From: Bidens hawaiensis
Lineage: Eukaryota > Streptophyta > Magnoliopsida > Asterales > Asteraceae
DNA: 64,000 nucleotides
NCBI GenBank assembly: GCA_021521415.1
Contig: JAIQDT010001136.1
Location: 310,001 to 374,000, forward strand
Reading direction: 5' to 3'
The first letter of the stretch is position 1. Every line of letters begins with the position of its first letter. The notes below the pieces were generated by a model. It saw only the letters and a program-made list of their open reading frames with translations. It did no database searches and was not told the DNA's origin. This document shows positions 9,836-19,586 of this stretch, piece by piece. A program made the position numbers and the translations under genes.

Positions 9836-11311
9836 TGCAGGCCCCGCGCGCCTGGTACGCCAGAGATTCAGATGAGGGTGCCAGGCGCCGATACGACACA
9901 GTCGGAGGTTTACTTCCGCATGTTCGGGCATGACGTCCATCTCTCGATGGAGGAGTTCGCGGTTGCTCTGGGCTTATACATCGTGCAGGATGTACGCAGC
10001 CCGATATACACGGAGAGCATCCAACAGATGCCGGAGGACGAGCTGCGGGTATGGTGGCGGGCCATCAGCGATCACGACTTCGGGGATAGGACCTTGGGCA
10101 CCAGTTTCAAGGTCTCGTCTATTAGGGACCCGATGCACAGGTACGTTCTTAAAATTTATTCTATTGTTTAGTATAATGTAATATATATTAATAATATAAT
10201 ATTATATTATAATATAATATAACATGCAATAATATAAGATAATATAATATAACAGAATAGAATAGAATATAACATTATATTATTATTGTTAATAAATTAT
10301 ATTATCTTATATTACATAGGTACCTTCACAGGCTGATTGCGATGTCCATTGCGGGTCGCAATCAGCGCGCGGATCACTGCAGCTTACGCGACCTGTTTTT
10401 TTTAGGTGTCTGCTGACTCACAGGCACTGCAACCTCGCTAGGGGGTTTGCAGACTATTTTTTCGCCTACCAGTTCAGGCAGGGACGAGGGTCCTTGATGG
10501 GTGGCGGGTACATCACCTAGCTTGCAATATCTCTAGGCCATGGAGACCTGGTGGACGGCCTGCGTATCACTCCGACCCCTCCCTGCCCGCTGGACCGCCA
10601 GCGTTGTGGCGGCATGCACATTATGCGTTCGTTCCCCCGGCCCCACGGCCCACGGGACCGACTGGTGGCCGGGGGGGGGGCACGTGTGCCTTACGTCCCG
10701 GTGCCTTTAGTCGAGCCTCCCCGATCGCGGCACCGGAGATGGAGCTTGTACATGAGCCTGTCGATGCGGGGGAGGGGGCCGACGGGGATCCTGACGACGA
10801 TGGTGCCGGATGTGAGGATCCCGGCGCATCTCAGGTTCGTTTTAATATATTATCGTTTTATCATTTCTTTTAATTTGACTTCGTATTAAACGTATTTCTG
10901 TGGTTTTGTTGTTAGGGGCCGACGCAGCACGTTCCACGCACATATCGCGCGGTGCGTCTGGGTCTCGCCACCGACGCTAGGTTGGAGGCCCTAGAGTTGG
11001 AGATGAGGCGGATTTCGCGCCAGACGGACTAGCGGATGAGCCAGATGTCGCGCCAGATCGACTGGCTTGTTGCCAGTCGGGTAGCGGAGCTGTCTGGACA
11101 GCAGTACACCGTGCCACCGCCACCACCCCCCAGTTTTGACCACAAGGCGAGCACGTCTGGCGTGAGACGGGGACGGGGCGACGACGTGGATGCCCCGGAC
11201 GGTTCGGGGCCGAGGCGCGGGGGAGAGGACGACGCCGACGTTGGCGACACGTTCGGGGGGCTCGTGGGCCACGACGACGACATGGGCATGGACATGGAGG
11301 ACTTCACGTAG

Positions 11312-11536
11312 ATTTTATGTTTTAGTTGTCGTATTTTCTTTTATTTGTACAGATTTAACAATGATTTTTGGTATATATATGTGTTAACTGTTTTTCACCG
11401 AAAGGATATTAAATAATAAATAAATAATTAATTAATATATGATAATAATAATAATAACAAAATAACAAAGAAAAAAAAAAAAAAAAAAAAAAACATAATA
11501 AGACAAAATTGGTTGGATTTTCTAGGAACACTGGCT
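11312..11536. other. 3' flank of the ORF1-like gene with A-tract
   Basis: Bases 11400-11525 contain AAATAATTAATTAATAT runs, a poly-A tract of about 28 bp and CATAATAAGACAAAATTGG...GATTTTCTAGG. This is a direct repeat of 4490-4585, the outer right arm of the large fold-back, and probably marks an element end. Confidence 0.55.
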
Positions 11537-11570
11537 TATACGCCACGTATAGACTTATACGCAGCGTATA
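11537..11570. repeat. Palindrome P7 beyond the second gene
   Basis: TATACGCCACGTATAG and CTTATACGCAGCGTATA form an imperfect palindrome. It closes the set that brackets both genes. Confidence 0.65.
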
Positions 11571-13500
11571 GGCCGGTGTTTTAGCAATTGGGCGGGTTCC
11601 CTAAAAAATCCGATTTACAAACCCTTTCAATGCCACATGCCAACATTCTATTGGATTTATTTTTTTTTCTTTTTCTTTCACACTAATTAGTTTTAACTAT
11701 AATATTATTTTTTCCTAATAACTTTTAATATTTAAGGTTTTTAGAAAATATAAAAACATAGTCTAGTTCAGATCTTTTTAACACATCGGTATAAATTTTA
11801 TTAAAAATAAAGTTCGTAAAAAATAATATTTTTTTAATATAAAATGAATATTAAGTATATTTGATGAATATACATATTTTCTTATTTTTTAATATTTTTA
11901 AAGTATATATATTGTTAATTTTCAAATAAAGTTATTATTTTTTTAATATTTCTAGTCATTTTTAATAAAAAAACAATAATTATAAATTATATTTGTTTAA
12001 TAAAAAATAGTATAAGTTGGGTTGCTAATGAGTGTGGAAAGTTTGGTTTGGACAAGTGAAAGTAAAAGAAATCAGTTTTATAATAAAGATTGAGTTGGGT
12101 ATGTTTGTGAATAGAGATAGTCTTAAGCCGAAATGTGGGAAGAGAGAGACCAAACACTACTCAACCAATAACATATTTGTTTATTATTTAAATATAATAT
12201 TTTATATATATACTCTGCTTAAATATCAGTATACCTTTAATAAATTTTCATTAATAATTAATATAACTGCACTTCTTAAGCATCTGATGAGAGCCCATCA
12301 TTGATTCATTGTCTTCATAACTCTTCAGTATTTCTATACAATCAATCATATTTAGGAAGGTGTAATTAATACTTAGACCACCCATAGTGAAACATTGTGG
12401 TTCCCCCCTTCACAAGGCGTTTTGGATGAGTTTTGGCTGCAAAAAGTCTTCCAAAGTTGTGTACAAAACACCAAATAAAAAAGGAGTGGGGCCACAATTC
12501 GTCCTGCCAATGTTGCACCATTGCTTCTAGTTGTTTAGTAATTACAAAATTATTAATGATTGTAAACTTACTATGATAGTTTAGATTTATCACATTTGTA
12601 ACTATATTGGTTCCTACCCCTAATGGTCATTAAATTTCTTCATTTACCATGTAACGTCTATTTACAATTAAAAATATACAATAATAAATAAATAACACAT
12701 CTAATCTAATCCAACTAATATATTAAAGCAATACATGTTTCACATGACTTTCAAATATGTCATCAACATGGGATGCCAACTAATCAATTTTCATTTATAC
12801 ATATTCCACCTAATTAACTAATTTTTAATTACCATTCATTCAATTTAATAATTTTTTATCTTAAATGATATAGCAATTAATGCATTTTTTACTATTTAAT
12901 ATTTATTAATTACCTCACTTAACCCAATTATTATTTATTTAAAATTATATTATTAACAATTTCAAATTAACTCAATTAAGTTATTACCTCGGAAAGAATG
13001 GTTGGTTTTAACAAGTTGATTAATTGGTTTAATTTTTTTAACAAAGATATTACATATTTACGGCTCAAAAGTATCTGGTACAAGTTGACTACATTTGGGC
13101 ATAAAAATTGAAGCATAGTTGAAAAAAGTTAAAGCAATTTGATATATTTTAGGTTCAAGGATACGGTTTGTTATAAAACAGTTCATAATATTTCACAAAT
13201 AATTTGCCCTTATACTATTTTTATGGTTATTTCAAAGTTTTTTTTTAACAATTGTGATTAACCCGTAATGGACAAAACCAATTCGCTCATAATAAGTAAA
13301 CAACATAACCAATGGTGTTGTGACTAAAGTCGTTTCTCTATATGTGAGTGAGCAAGCTTGACTAATTTCAACAAAAAGATGGTCATGGTTATTTTATGTG
13401 TGTGTGTAAGATTCAACCTCTTGTTTTACATGACTCTTAATAGCAAATACAAAAGCTACAATCTTACATAAAAGTTTATATATAGAAGCAAAGATAATTT
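11571..13500. other. AT-rich intergenic DNA, nothing identified
   Basis: No coding stretch longer than chance is seen. Around 12005-12130 and 12370-12620 phrases of the type GTTGCTAATGAGTGTGG and CCACCCATAGTGAAACATTG recall the ends of small non-autonomous DNA elements, but I could not pair two termini or a target duplication. Confidence 0.5.
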
Positions 13501-13509
13501 ATTATTCAT

Positions 13510-14090
13510 GTCATCTTAGTTTTTATGTTAATTTAAAAAGGCGAACCAGGCTTATATTTAGTTTAGATAAATAGTTTTTTAGTTAAATTAATTCGGCTCG
13601 AAACAGGTTATCAACGGAAAGTGTTCGGTTCGAAACAGGTTGTTTTAAAAGAATATCAAATTGGTTATGTCAAAACATGCGTGTCAAAAAGGGTTATGAT
13701 TCGAATAAACTCGGGTCGAGTTGTGTTGTTTTAAATCATAGTATTTTCTAACTTAAAAAAATTCATTATCAATGTATTCTTACTTTTATATTAATTTAAA
13801 CAGGCGGATCGGGTTCGTGTTTGCTTCAAAACAAGTTTAGATCAATGTGTTTTTAGAGTAAAATAAGTTCAGGTCAAAACAAGTTGTTTTAAAAGATTAT
13901 CAAATTAGTTCGGGTCAAAACGGGCGGGTAAAAAAGAGTTGTGATTAGAATGAATTTGAGTCGAAACGGGTTATTTTAAATGATAGTATTATCTACTTAA
14001 AAGTCAAATTCATTATTCATCCATTTTTAGTTTTATGTTAATTTGAACGAGCGGATCTAGTTCATATATGGTTCAAAATAAGTTTGTTGA
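13510..14090 (+). repeat. Diverged tandem repeat, period about 250-260 bp
   Basis: The phrase TTTTATGTTAATTTAAAAAGGCG (near 13520) recurs as TTTATATTAATTTAAACAGGCGG (near 13783) and TTTATGTTAATTTGAACGAGCGG (near 14031). Within each unit GGTCAAAACGGGTTGTTTTAAA-like phrases follow in the same order. About 2.3 units are present. No protein is encoded. Confidence 0.65.
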
Positions 14091-14560
14091 AACAACCGGT
14101 ATTCTCAAACACGATGGAAACTTTTTTCATTGAATTATTTACTTTATGAACAATTTATGTTTAAATCCTTCGTCACTATTATAATTACTGTAATACATAA
14201 TTTAATTTATAAGAAATTGTTACACCTTACAAAATTATTTGGCATTATGGATTTTTTTTAAATAATTGTAATTGTTTTGCTATTCAAAAGGGGGTTGCGG
14301 CGTAGCTTGTTGCCCGTTTGCCTGCCACTTTATTGTAATCGTTTTGATTTTAATGATAAATTGTTAATCAAAAAATAAAAAAAGCTCATAAAATTGTTTT
14401 ATATGCTTAATTTCACTATGTAAGGTTGACCATGCCTTAAGCTACATGCATATCATACATTTCGGTCCCGGGAAATTTAAAAGTTGGCGGGTCGAGCTGA
14501 ATTCATATTTTCGAGCCCATGTGAGTTTGATAATTGGTTTATTCGCAAATATTTGTAACA
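14091..14560. other. Unassigned AT-rich DNA
   Basis: No gene, terminal repeat or tandem structure is recognisable, apart from a short GC-rich phrase GGTTGCGGCGTAGCTTGTTG near 14294. Confidence 0.4.
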
Positions 14561-16260
14561 GGAGAGTGTTAAGGAGAACTGATGGGAAGCGGATAAAGGA
14601 CCCTGATTGAGGTTTCTAGAGCAAGTATGGCCGAAGACTTTCCTATAAACTTAGCGCTTCCTAGGAGACAACCCGGTAATATCTTTTCTTTTTTTTTCTT
14701 TGTGTTTACCGGGTGTTTCTTCTCTTGATTTCAGGTTATTCCAAGGATGCTTATGAGATGGCTGAAGAACTATGGTTTTAAACAAGTGTGGGGATGCCAC
14801 TTGCTTCAGGATTGCCGCTTTCGTTCGTGAGATATTACTTTATTTGAACATAGTTTGCTGACTGCATTTGAATTGGAGGGAACGGAACATGACTCATGAC
14901 ACACGACCACTACAATTTACCATGGAGTCTGTTCCACTTTATTTTTCTTTCTGCTTTATTCGTGTCTTTTCCATGTCTCACATTGAGGACAATGTAAAAT
15001 TTACGTGTGGGGATGAGAAATTGACGGTTTTTTATAAAAAAAAAAGTCAAAGAAAAAAAATTATATAATTTTCTAAAAAAAGGGTTTAAAAAATATAAAA
15101 AATATAAAAATTCAAAAAAAGATTAAAAAAAGTGTCCCTTAAATTAAAAGTTTTGCAATAAAATGGAAAATGATAGAAAAATTTGAGATTGGTTTTTCAA
15201 AACTATTATTATATCTGAGATTAAAAAAAGATGGCGCATAAGCTTGGGATGTGTCGGTAAGCCCAACTAGCCTTGAAAAGTTTCCCTTGAATATTATTAA
15301 TATACTTAATAATCATAAACCTTGTGTTTTCTCATCTTGATGAGGATAGTGAAGCTGAAAATTCAATAAGGCATAGCGAGTATTACCGTAATCTTATTAC
15401 CTTGAGGTGGTGAGAATTACATGCACTTAAAATTAGCTTATCACTCTGTTTTATGAAAGTAAATAAAGAGTGGCGGCGCCCCGCCATGTCCAATTATATA
15501 CGAGCTTAGAAAATAGTTATATATTTTTAAGGTAGAAGATGCCTAAGAGCCAAAAAAGGTATGTTTTGGAAGGTATTCTGAGAAGTTGGTCCGAAAAAAA
15601 AAGTTATGTGTTGCAAAAATGCCAAAGAAAAAGCATCCAAAAAAATAATAGAAAAAGAGGCCAAAATGCACATACTAGATCGGGCCAAGAACGTGTCACA
15701 AAGGGGATGGTGACTTTAAGGATACACTATTGGGGTTTGAGGTTTTTAGTCAAAATATTTTCAAGAAATACTAAGGGTGGAGGTCTGGGACCGTCATATA
15801 CTGGGTTGCAGCTCGGGTGAAACAATGTTGGGGCAAAATCCGTTAATATAGTTTTAGGTTTAGGTATTGCTTGTACGACCTCACTTGACCTTTCATCCAT
15901 ACAAATTCCACCTAAGTGCATATTCTTCTTAACCATTAAAGGCTTCTTAGCATATGGTGATAGGTTGAACCAGTTGTTTGTAATTGTCTTGATTATGCTT
16001 GAGATGGGGGTAAGCAAATCAGTAACTCTTTAGGTGTGAGACCAATTGGTTTATTGATATCACTTGAACTTAATCATTAAATATGATGGGGGGCTTGATA
16101 GACTGGTGGCTGGGTTTAAGTGGACAATAAAATTGGCAATCACGCTTTTTGCGTACATCTATGCTTAAAAAGTAACCTATATGTTTTAAATATCGGTCTT
16201 GAATTCTTATTCCATTTCAATATATATACTTTTCAAGAACGAAAAAAAAAGTTTAAGTGT
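14560..16260 (+). mobile_element. 3' non-coding region of an Athila/Tat-type Ty3/gypsy element
   Basis: Two phrases conserved downstream of pol in this lineage are visible: ATAAACTTAGCGCTTCCTAG followed by GAGACAACCCGG near 14645, and CATTGAGGACAATGTAAAAT followed by TTACGTGTGGGGATG near 14980. A-rich runs and GTTTAAGTGTGAGGATAT just before 16268 resemble the polypurine tract. No pol coding remains to the left, so the element is truncated at its 5' side. The assignment comes from remembered family phrases and not from a search. Confidence 0.55.
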
Positions 16261-16267
16261 GAGGATA

Positions 16268-17518
16268 TTTGATCTGATCTTAATTACACATATTATTAAA
16301 TAAATATTTCCCACACTTTTAAATTGCTTTTAAGTTAATATTGCTTAAATATTAGTTTCAAGTGGTTCATGTTTAAACTATAAAGATTTCAAAAGACAAC
16401 GAGCTTTAAAGTGAGGATTTGTGTTAAAAGTAAGAATAACAATCGAAATATGATACGAACCTATATTATTATAACTAATTGTCTTTATAGTTTATACTAA
16501 TGTTGAAAATTAATAATATAATTTAATTCAAATTGGATGATGCACGTTAATGCAGATTATAATTCAAGTAATCAATTTGGAGTTCTACATAAAGCAACAT
16601 ATATATGAGATGAGATAATTAACCCTTTAAACGAGCTTTAATGGGCTGCTATGGTTAGTGGGCTTAACAATTGTGACCATCAACGTGAAGAAAAAGAAAA
16701 GAATGTCAACTACAGGGGATTTAAGGAGGCCTAATTGGAATTAAAAAAGAGGAGGTCAAACAAAAAGGTTGGCACACAGCAGCCGCCATCCTTGGCTGTT
16801 GATTTGGACACGCAAATGGGAGCGGCTGGTTTGGAACAAAAAACACAAGTCAGGTAGGGAGCCGCCCCTAAATCACTAGGAAGAAAAAGAGAAGGAGCAA
16901 GCAAGGTTTTATCTCTACTCAACCAAACATTATTTCTCGGTTTGATTACTTGTTTTCATTATGAATTAAGTTGTTGAACTTATTTATTTCAATTTGTTCT
17001 TGAGTATGATTGTTGGCTAAACCCCCTAGCTACTTAGGTTTTTGATGAATACTTTGTGACTTGAGGATATTATCTTAGTTTTGGTTTCTAGTGTTGGAAT
17101 GTTGGATTAATACTAGAGTAAAGAATCTTGTTCCAATTAATTTGATGTGTTTGTGTATCTAGTTTTGATTTATTATTGATATTTGTTTCGCATGTGTCTT
17201 GTTGAATGTCTTTCAGCTATAGATCCATGCTTAGGTCACTTACTGTGTGTTTGTGATTATTTATGGTATTACTAAACGTAGTAATCCATTGGAACATTGG
17301 TTGGTGATTTGTAGAGCTTTATATTCTACCTATCTAGAGATTGAGAGGTAATAGATAGTTGTGTTGTCCTTGGGATTAGGTGTTTAGGCTAGAACGCTCT
17401 GAGAGAAGGTTTCCTAGATTTCCCTAGTTCTATTGTAATTTCGTGTCTTATCGATTGTTCTTAGGTTACCCCTTGCACTTTAGGGTGTATTGAGATAGTG
17501 AGACTGACAGGTAATTGA
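16268..17518 (+). repeat. Probable LTR of the Athila/Tat-type element
   Basis: It begins TGATCTGATC directly after the polypurine-like stretch. The right half carries CTAGAGATTGAGAGGTAATAG, GTTGTGTTGTCCTTGGGATT and GGTGTTTAGGCTAGAACGCTC, matching in order and spirit the R/U5 phrases (GAGACCGAGAGGTGATAAG, GGTTGTCTCATTG) of the Athila LTR at 36870-38553. The exact end and a target-site duplication were not found. Confidence 0.5.
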
Positions 17519-17976
17519 TATAATGCTAAATATATATAATTCCATTGTATATTTTATATAATATTTTATTTGTTTTTATTTAGTTTTTATTAGAATTTGT
17601 ATATTACTAACATATTTGAATAATGTAGGTTCTGGGACCCGATCGTGGTTAAAAAGAGCGTAAAACGAGCTAAAACGGAGGATCGGGAAATGAACAGGAC
17701 CGCATCAGAATTGAACTGGACCGGTAAGCCCGGCCCCCTATTTTTGCTCGGGGTTCTGCGCGGCCAAGGGAGCTTATGTTCGTCACGCCGCACACCGGAT
17801 CACCAGATTCCAGGAAATTCGATTTTTACCTGTTTTGGGCTCAGAAAACCTATATAAATACCTCTAAACATAACCCTAAGCATACCCTACGAACCATAGC
17901 CGAATTTAGAGTTTCCCATAGCTTAGGATTGCTTATTTTGGCGGGTTTGAAGGCAAGGAATCAACCAGCGAGGTGC
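17519..17976 (+). repeat. Left part of a second Athila/Tat-type LTR (U3 and start of R)
   Basis: TGATATAATGC opens an AT-rich stretch followed by AATGTAGGTTCTGGGACCCG, a TATATAAATA box at 17851 and AACCCTAAGCATACCCTACG, the same order as U3 of the solo LTR at 36870. It is interrupted at 17976 by the chromovirus and continues at 33977, joining at the duplicated GGTGC. Confidence 0.5.
17849..17862 (+). promoter_or_regulatory. TATA box of the interrupted LTR
   Basis: CCTATATAAATACC is a canonical plant TATA box, followed about 30 bp downstream by the AACCCTAAGC region where LTR transcripts of this lineage would begin. Confidence 0.4.
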
Positions 17977-18458
17977 TGTAAGGCCTCGTTCCCGGTAACC
18001 CTACATTGGTGTTGGATTTACTCATAAACACAGTTATAAAATAAGAGTAAATTAAAAACTTCGCGGAATAATTAAAAACTTCAAACATCACATTACAAAA
18101 CATTCATTCTTGTCTTAACATACAAATTTTCTTTTCATAAATAATTAGTTAAAACAGTCATAACACTTCATCATGGATGCCAGTCTCTTCAGTTCATGCC
18201 CTGTGTCTCACCTTAAGCCAGCTGCCTCAACCTATTTGCCTGCGTGCATACTAAAAGTCAGCTACACTGAGTGAATTCTAGTTAATCAATTAACATACAA
18301 TACATTCATACCCTTACTCGTACGCGTCCGAAGATACGTATTCATACCTTAGTTTTCTATTACTTCTTTCATATATACCTTATATACATGCATACGTACT
18401 TACATACTTTCTTTCATAAAACCCTATGGTATACCATAAGCTATTCTTCATTAAACAA

Positions 18459-18554
18459 CACAGATATTGTAAGGGTCTGGTCCCTATCATCACAGATATT
18501 ATAAGGGTCTGGTCCCTATCATCACAGATATTATAAGGGTATGGTCCCTACTGC
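18459..18554. repeat. Three 32-bp tandem repeats
   Basis: CACAGATATTGTAAGGGTCT and continuation repeats at 18459, 18491 and 18523 with very few changes. It lies inside the LTR of the chromovirus. Confidence 0.95.
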
Positions 18555-18909
18555 CTCGAATAACCATACATTTTTCATATGTGCATATTTTACCTGTCTC
18601 ATGTATATAATATATATATATATATACATGCTCATTCATACTATCACTATATAGTAATAACATCCAATACATAGTCATACACGTATCATACACTTATCAA
18701 TTAAGTAAATGTATTAACTATCAAATAGGAGTATGCACACAGACCCGAAAACATTTCAAAGAGAAATGGGGCTAGAACTCACCTGGAGTCGATTTCTCTT
18801 GCCGTTAATGGTAATTCCCTTCTTTAGTTGTGCATGGCTAACTGTACAATACATTACGCGTGTTAATTATCTATTACCACTACTTCCTACATCTAAATTT
18901 ATGAAACCC

Positions 18910-19015
18910 TCAACTAACGGGGGTACAGGGGTAGCGCCCCTGGTAGCGGGGTCTAGGGGCGGCAGCCCCTAGCAGGGTCCAAGGGGCAGCGCCCCTGGCT
19001 GGGGTTGAGCTGCCA
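18910..19015. repeat. GC-rich short repeats (GCGCCCCTGG type)
   Basis: Phrases GGTAGCGCCCCTGG, GGCGGCAGCCCCTAG and GGCAGCGCCCCTGG follow each other at roughly 30-40 bp and can pair with one another in part. The local GC content contrasts strongly with the surroundings. Confidence 0.7.
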
Positions 19016-19088
19016 GGTCAGCTTGGAAAAATTTTATTTTCATTAACAGTCCTTTAACAAAAATGCATCAGAAAATGTATTTTATAAA

Positions 19089-19586
19089 ATTTCGCATGGA
19101 AGAATTTCGCTTCGCATGCATGGAAGAATTTCGCTTCGCATGCATGGAAGAATTTCACTTCGCATGCATGGAATTTCGCTTCGCATGCTTTTTTTTCGCT
19201 TCGCATGGAACTTTTTCGCTTCGCATGCTTTTTCGCTTCGCATGGAACTTTTTCGCTTCGCATGCTTTTTTTTCGCTTTGCATGGAACTTTTTCGCTTCG
19301 CATGGAACGTTTTCGCTTCTCATGCTTTTTCGCTTCGCATGGTCATGAGATGTGAAATTATTGATTTCGCTTCGCATGGCTGTGCGATGCGAAATTCCTG
19401 CCTTTCGTCGTTTTTACCATTTTAAAACCATCTTCCGACACATTCTGACCCCATGCACCTGATCCTGAACTTTTTCGCTTCGCATGCTTTTTTTTCGCTT
19501 TGCATGGAAATTTTTCGCTTCGCATGCTTTTTCGCTTCGCATGGAACTTTTTCGCTTCGCATGCTTTTTCGCTTCGCATGGTCATG
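19089..19586. repeat. CGCTTCGCATG minisatellite array, left copy
   Basis: Units of TTTTTCGCTTCGCATGGAAC, TTTTTCGCTTCGCATGC and GAATTTCGCTTCGCATGCAT alternate over 19089-19400 and again over 19470-19581. Long reading frames on both strands (MRSEK/HAKRKS type) are only a by-product of the repeat. The array belongs to the LTR of the chromovirus and is cut at 19586 by the Athila insertion. Confidence 0.9.

Larger units (their letters stand above)
8755..11311 (+). pseudogene. ATHILA ORF-1-like (plant-mobile-type) protein gene with five exons, pseudogene
   Basis: Inferred exons are 8755-8760 (ATG GAG), 9346-9707, 9841-10140, 10320-10834 and 10916-11311; all junctions are GT-AG and the phases agree. 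The protein runs through FPSTIISWSFLESRDAHQWA, VYFRMFGHDVHLSMEEFAVA, SSIRDPMHRYLHRLIAMSI and GRNQRADHCSLRDLFFL, the layout of the ATHILA ORF-1 family, then an acidic stretch, a Gln/Arg-rich helix with RISRQTD and MSQMSRQIDW, a proline run and an acidic C-terminus. Broken by TAG 9379-9381, a frameshift in the T-run near 10400, TAG 10518-10520, a further shift probably in the G-run near 10670, and TAG 11030-11032. The function of such proteins is unknown; position next to the transposase suggests an accessory gene of the same transposon. Genuine Athila ORF1 is not normally split by introns. Confidence 0.7.

Noticed and set aside
9639..9933. Reading frames with repeated YIILYY
   Set aside because: Translation of the pentanucleotide microsatellite in an intron; only the flanking exon parts belong to a protein.
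1279..11570. CRISPR array, suggested by ~30 bp recurring palindromes
   Set aside because: Spacing ranges from 80 bp to several kb with no uniform spacers, and the DNA is clearly plant nuclear.
12032..12593. Small reading frames of 75-90 codons as host genes
   Set aside because: AT-rich, no recognisable domain, no splice or codon-use signal; the minus-strand one overlaps a possible small DNA-element end.
14868..15068. 66-codon frame starting MNWRERNMTHDTRPLQF
   Set aside because: It lies in the conserved non-coding phrase region downstream of pol in an Athila/Tat-type element and ends in an A-rich run.
16731..16922. 63-codon minus-strand frame in the LTR
   Set aside because: It is inside LTR DNA without any family resemblance or start context.
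18499..18693. 64-codon minus-strand frame crossing the 32-bp repeats
   Set aside because: Repeat plus (AT)n microsatellite; no protein-like composition.
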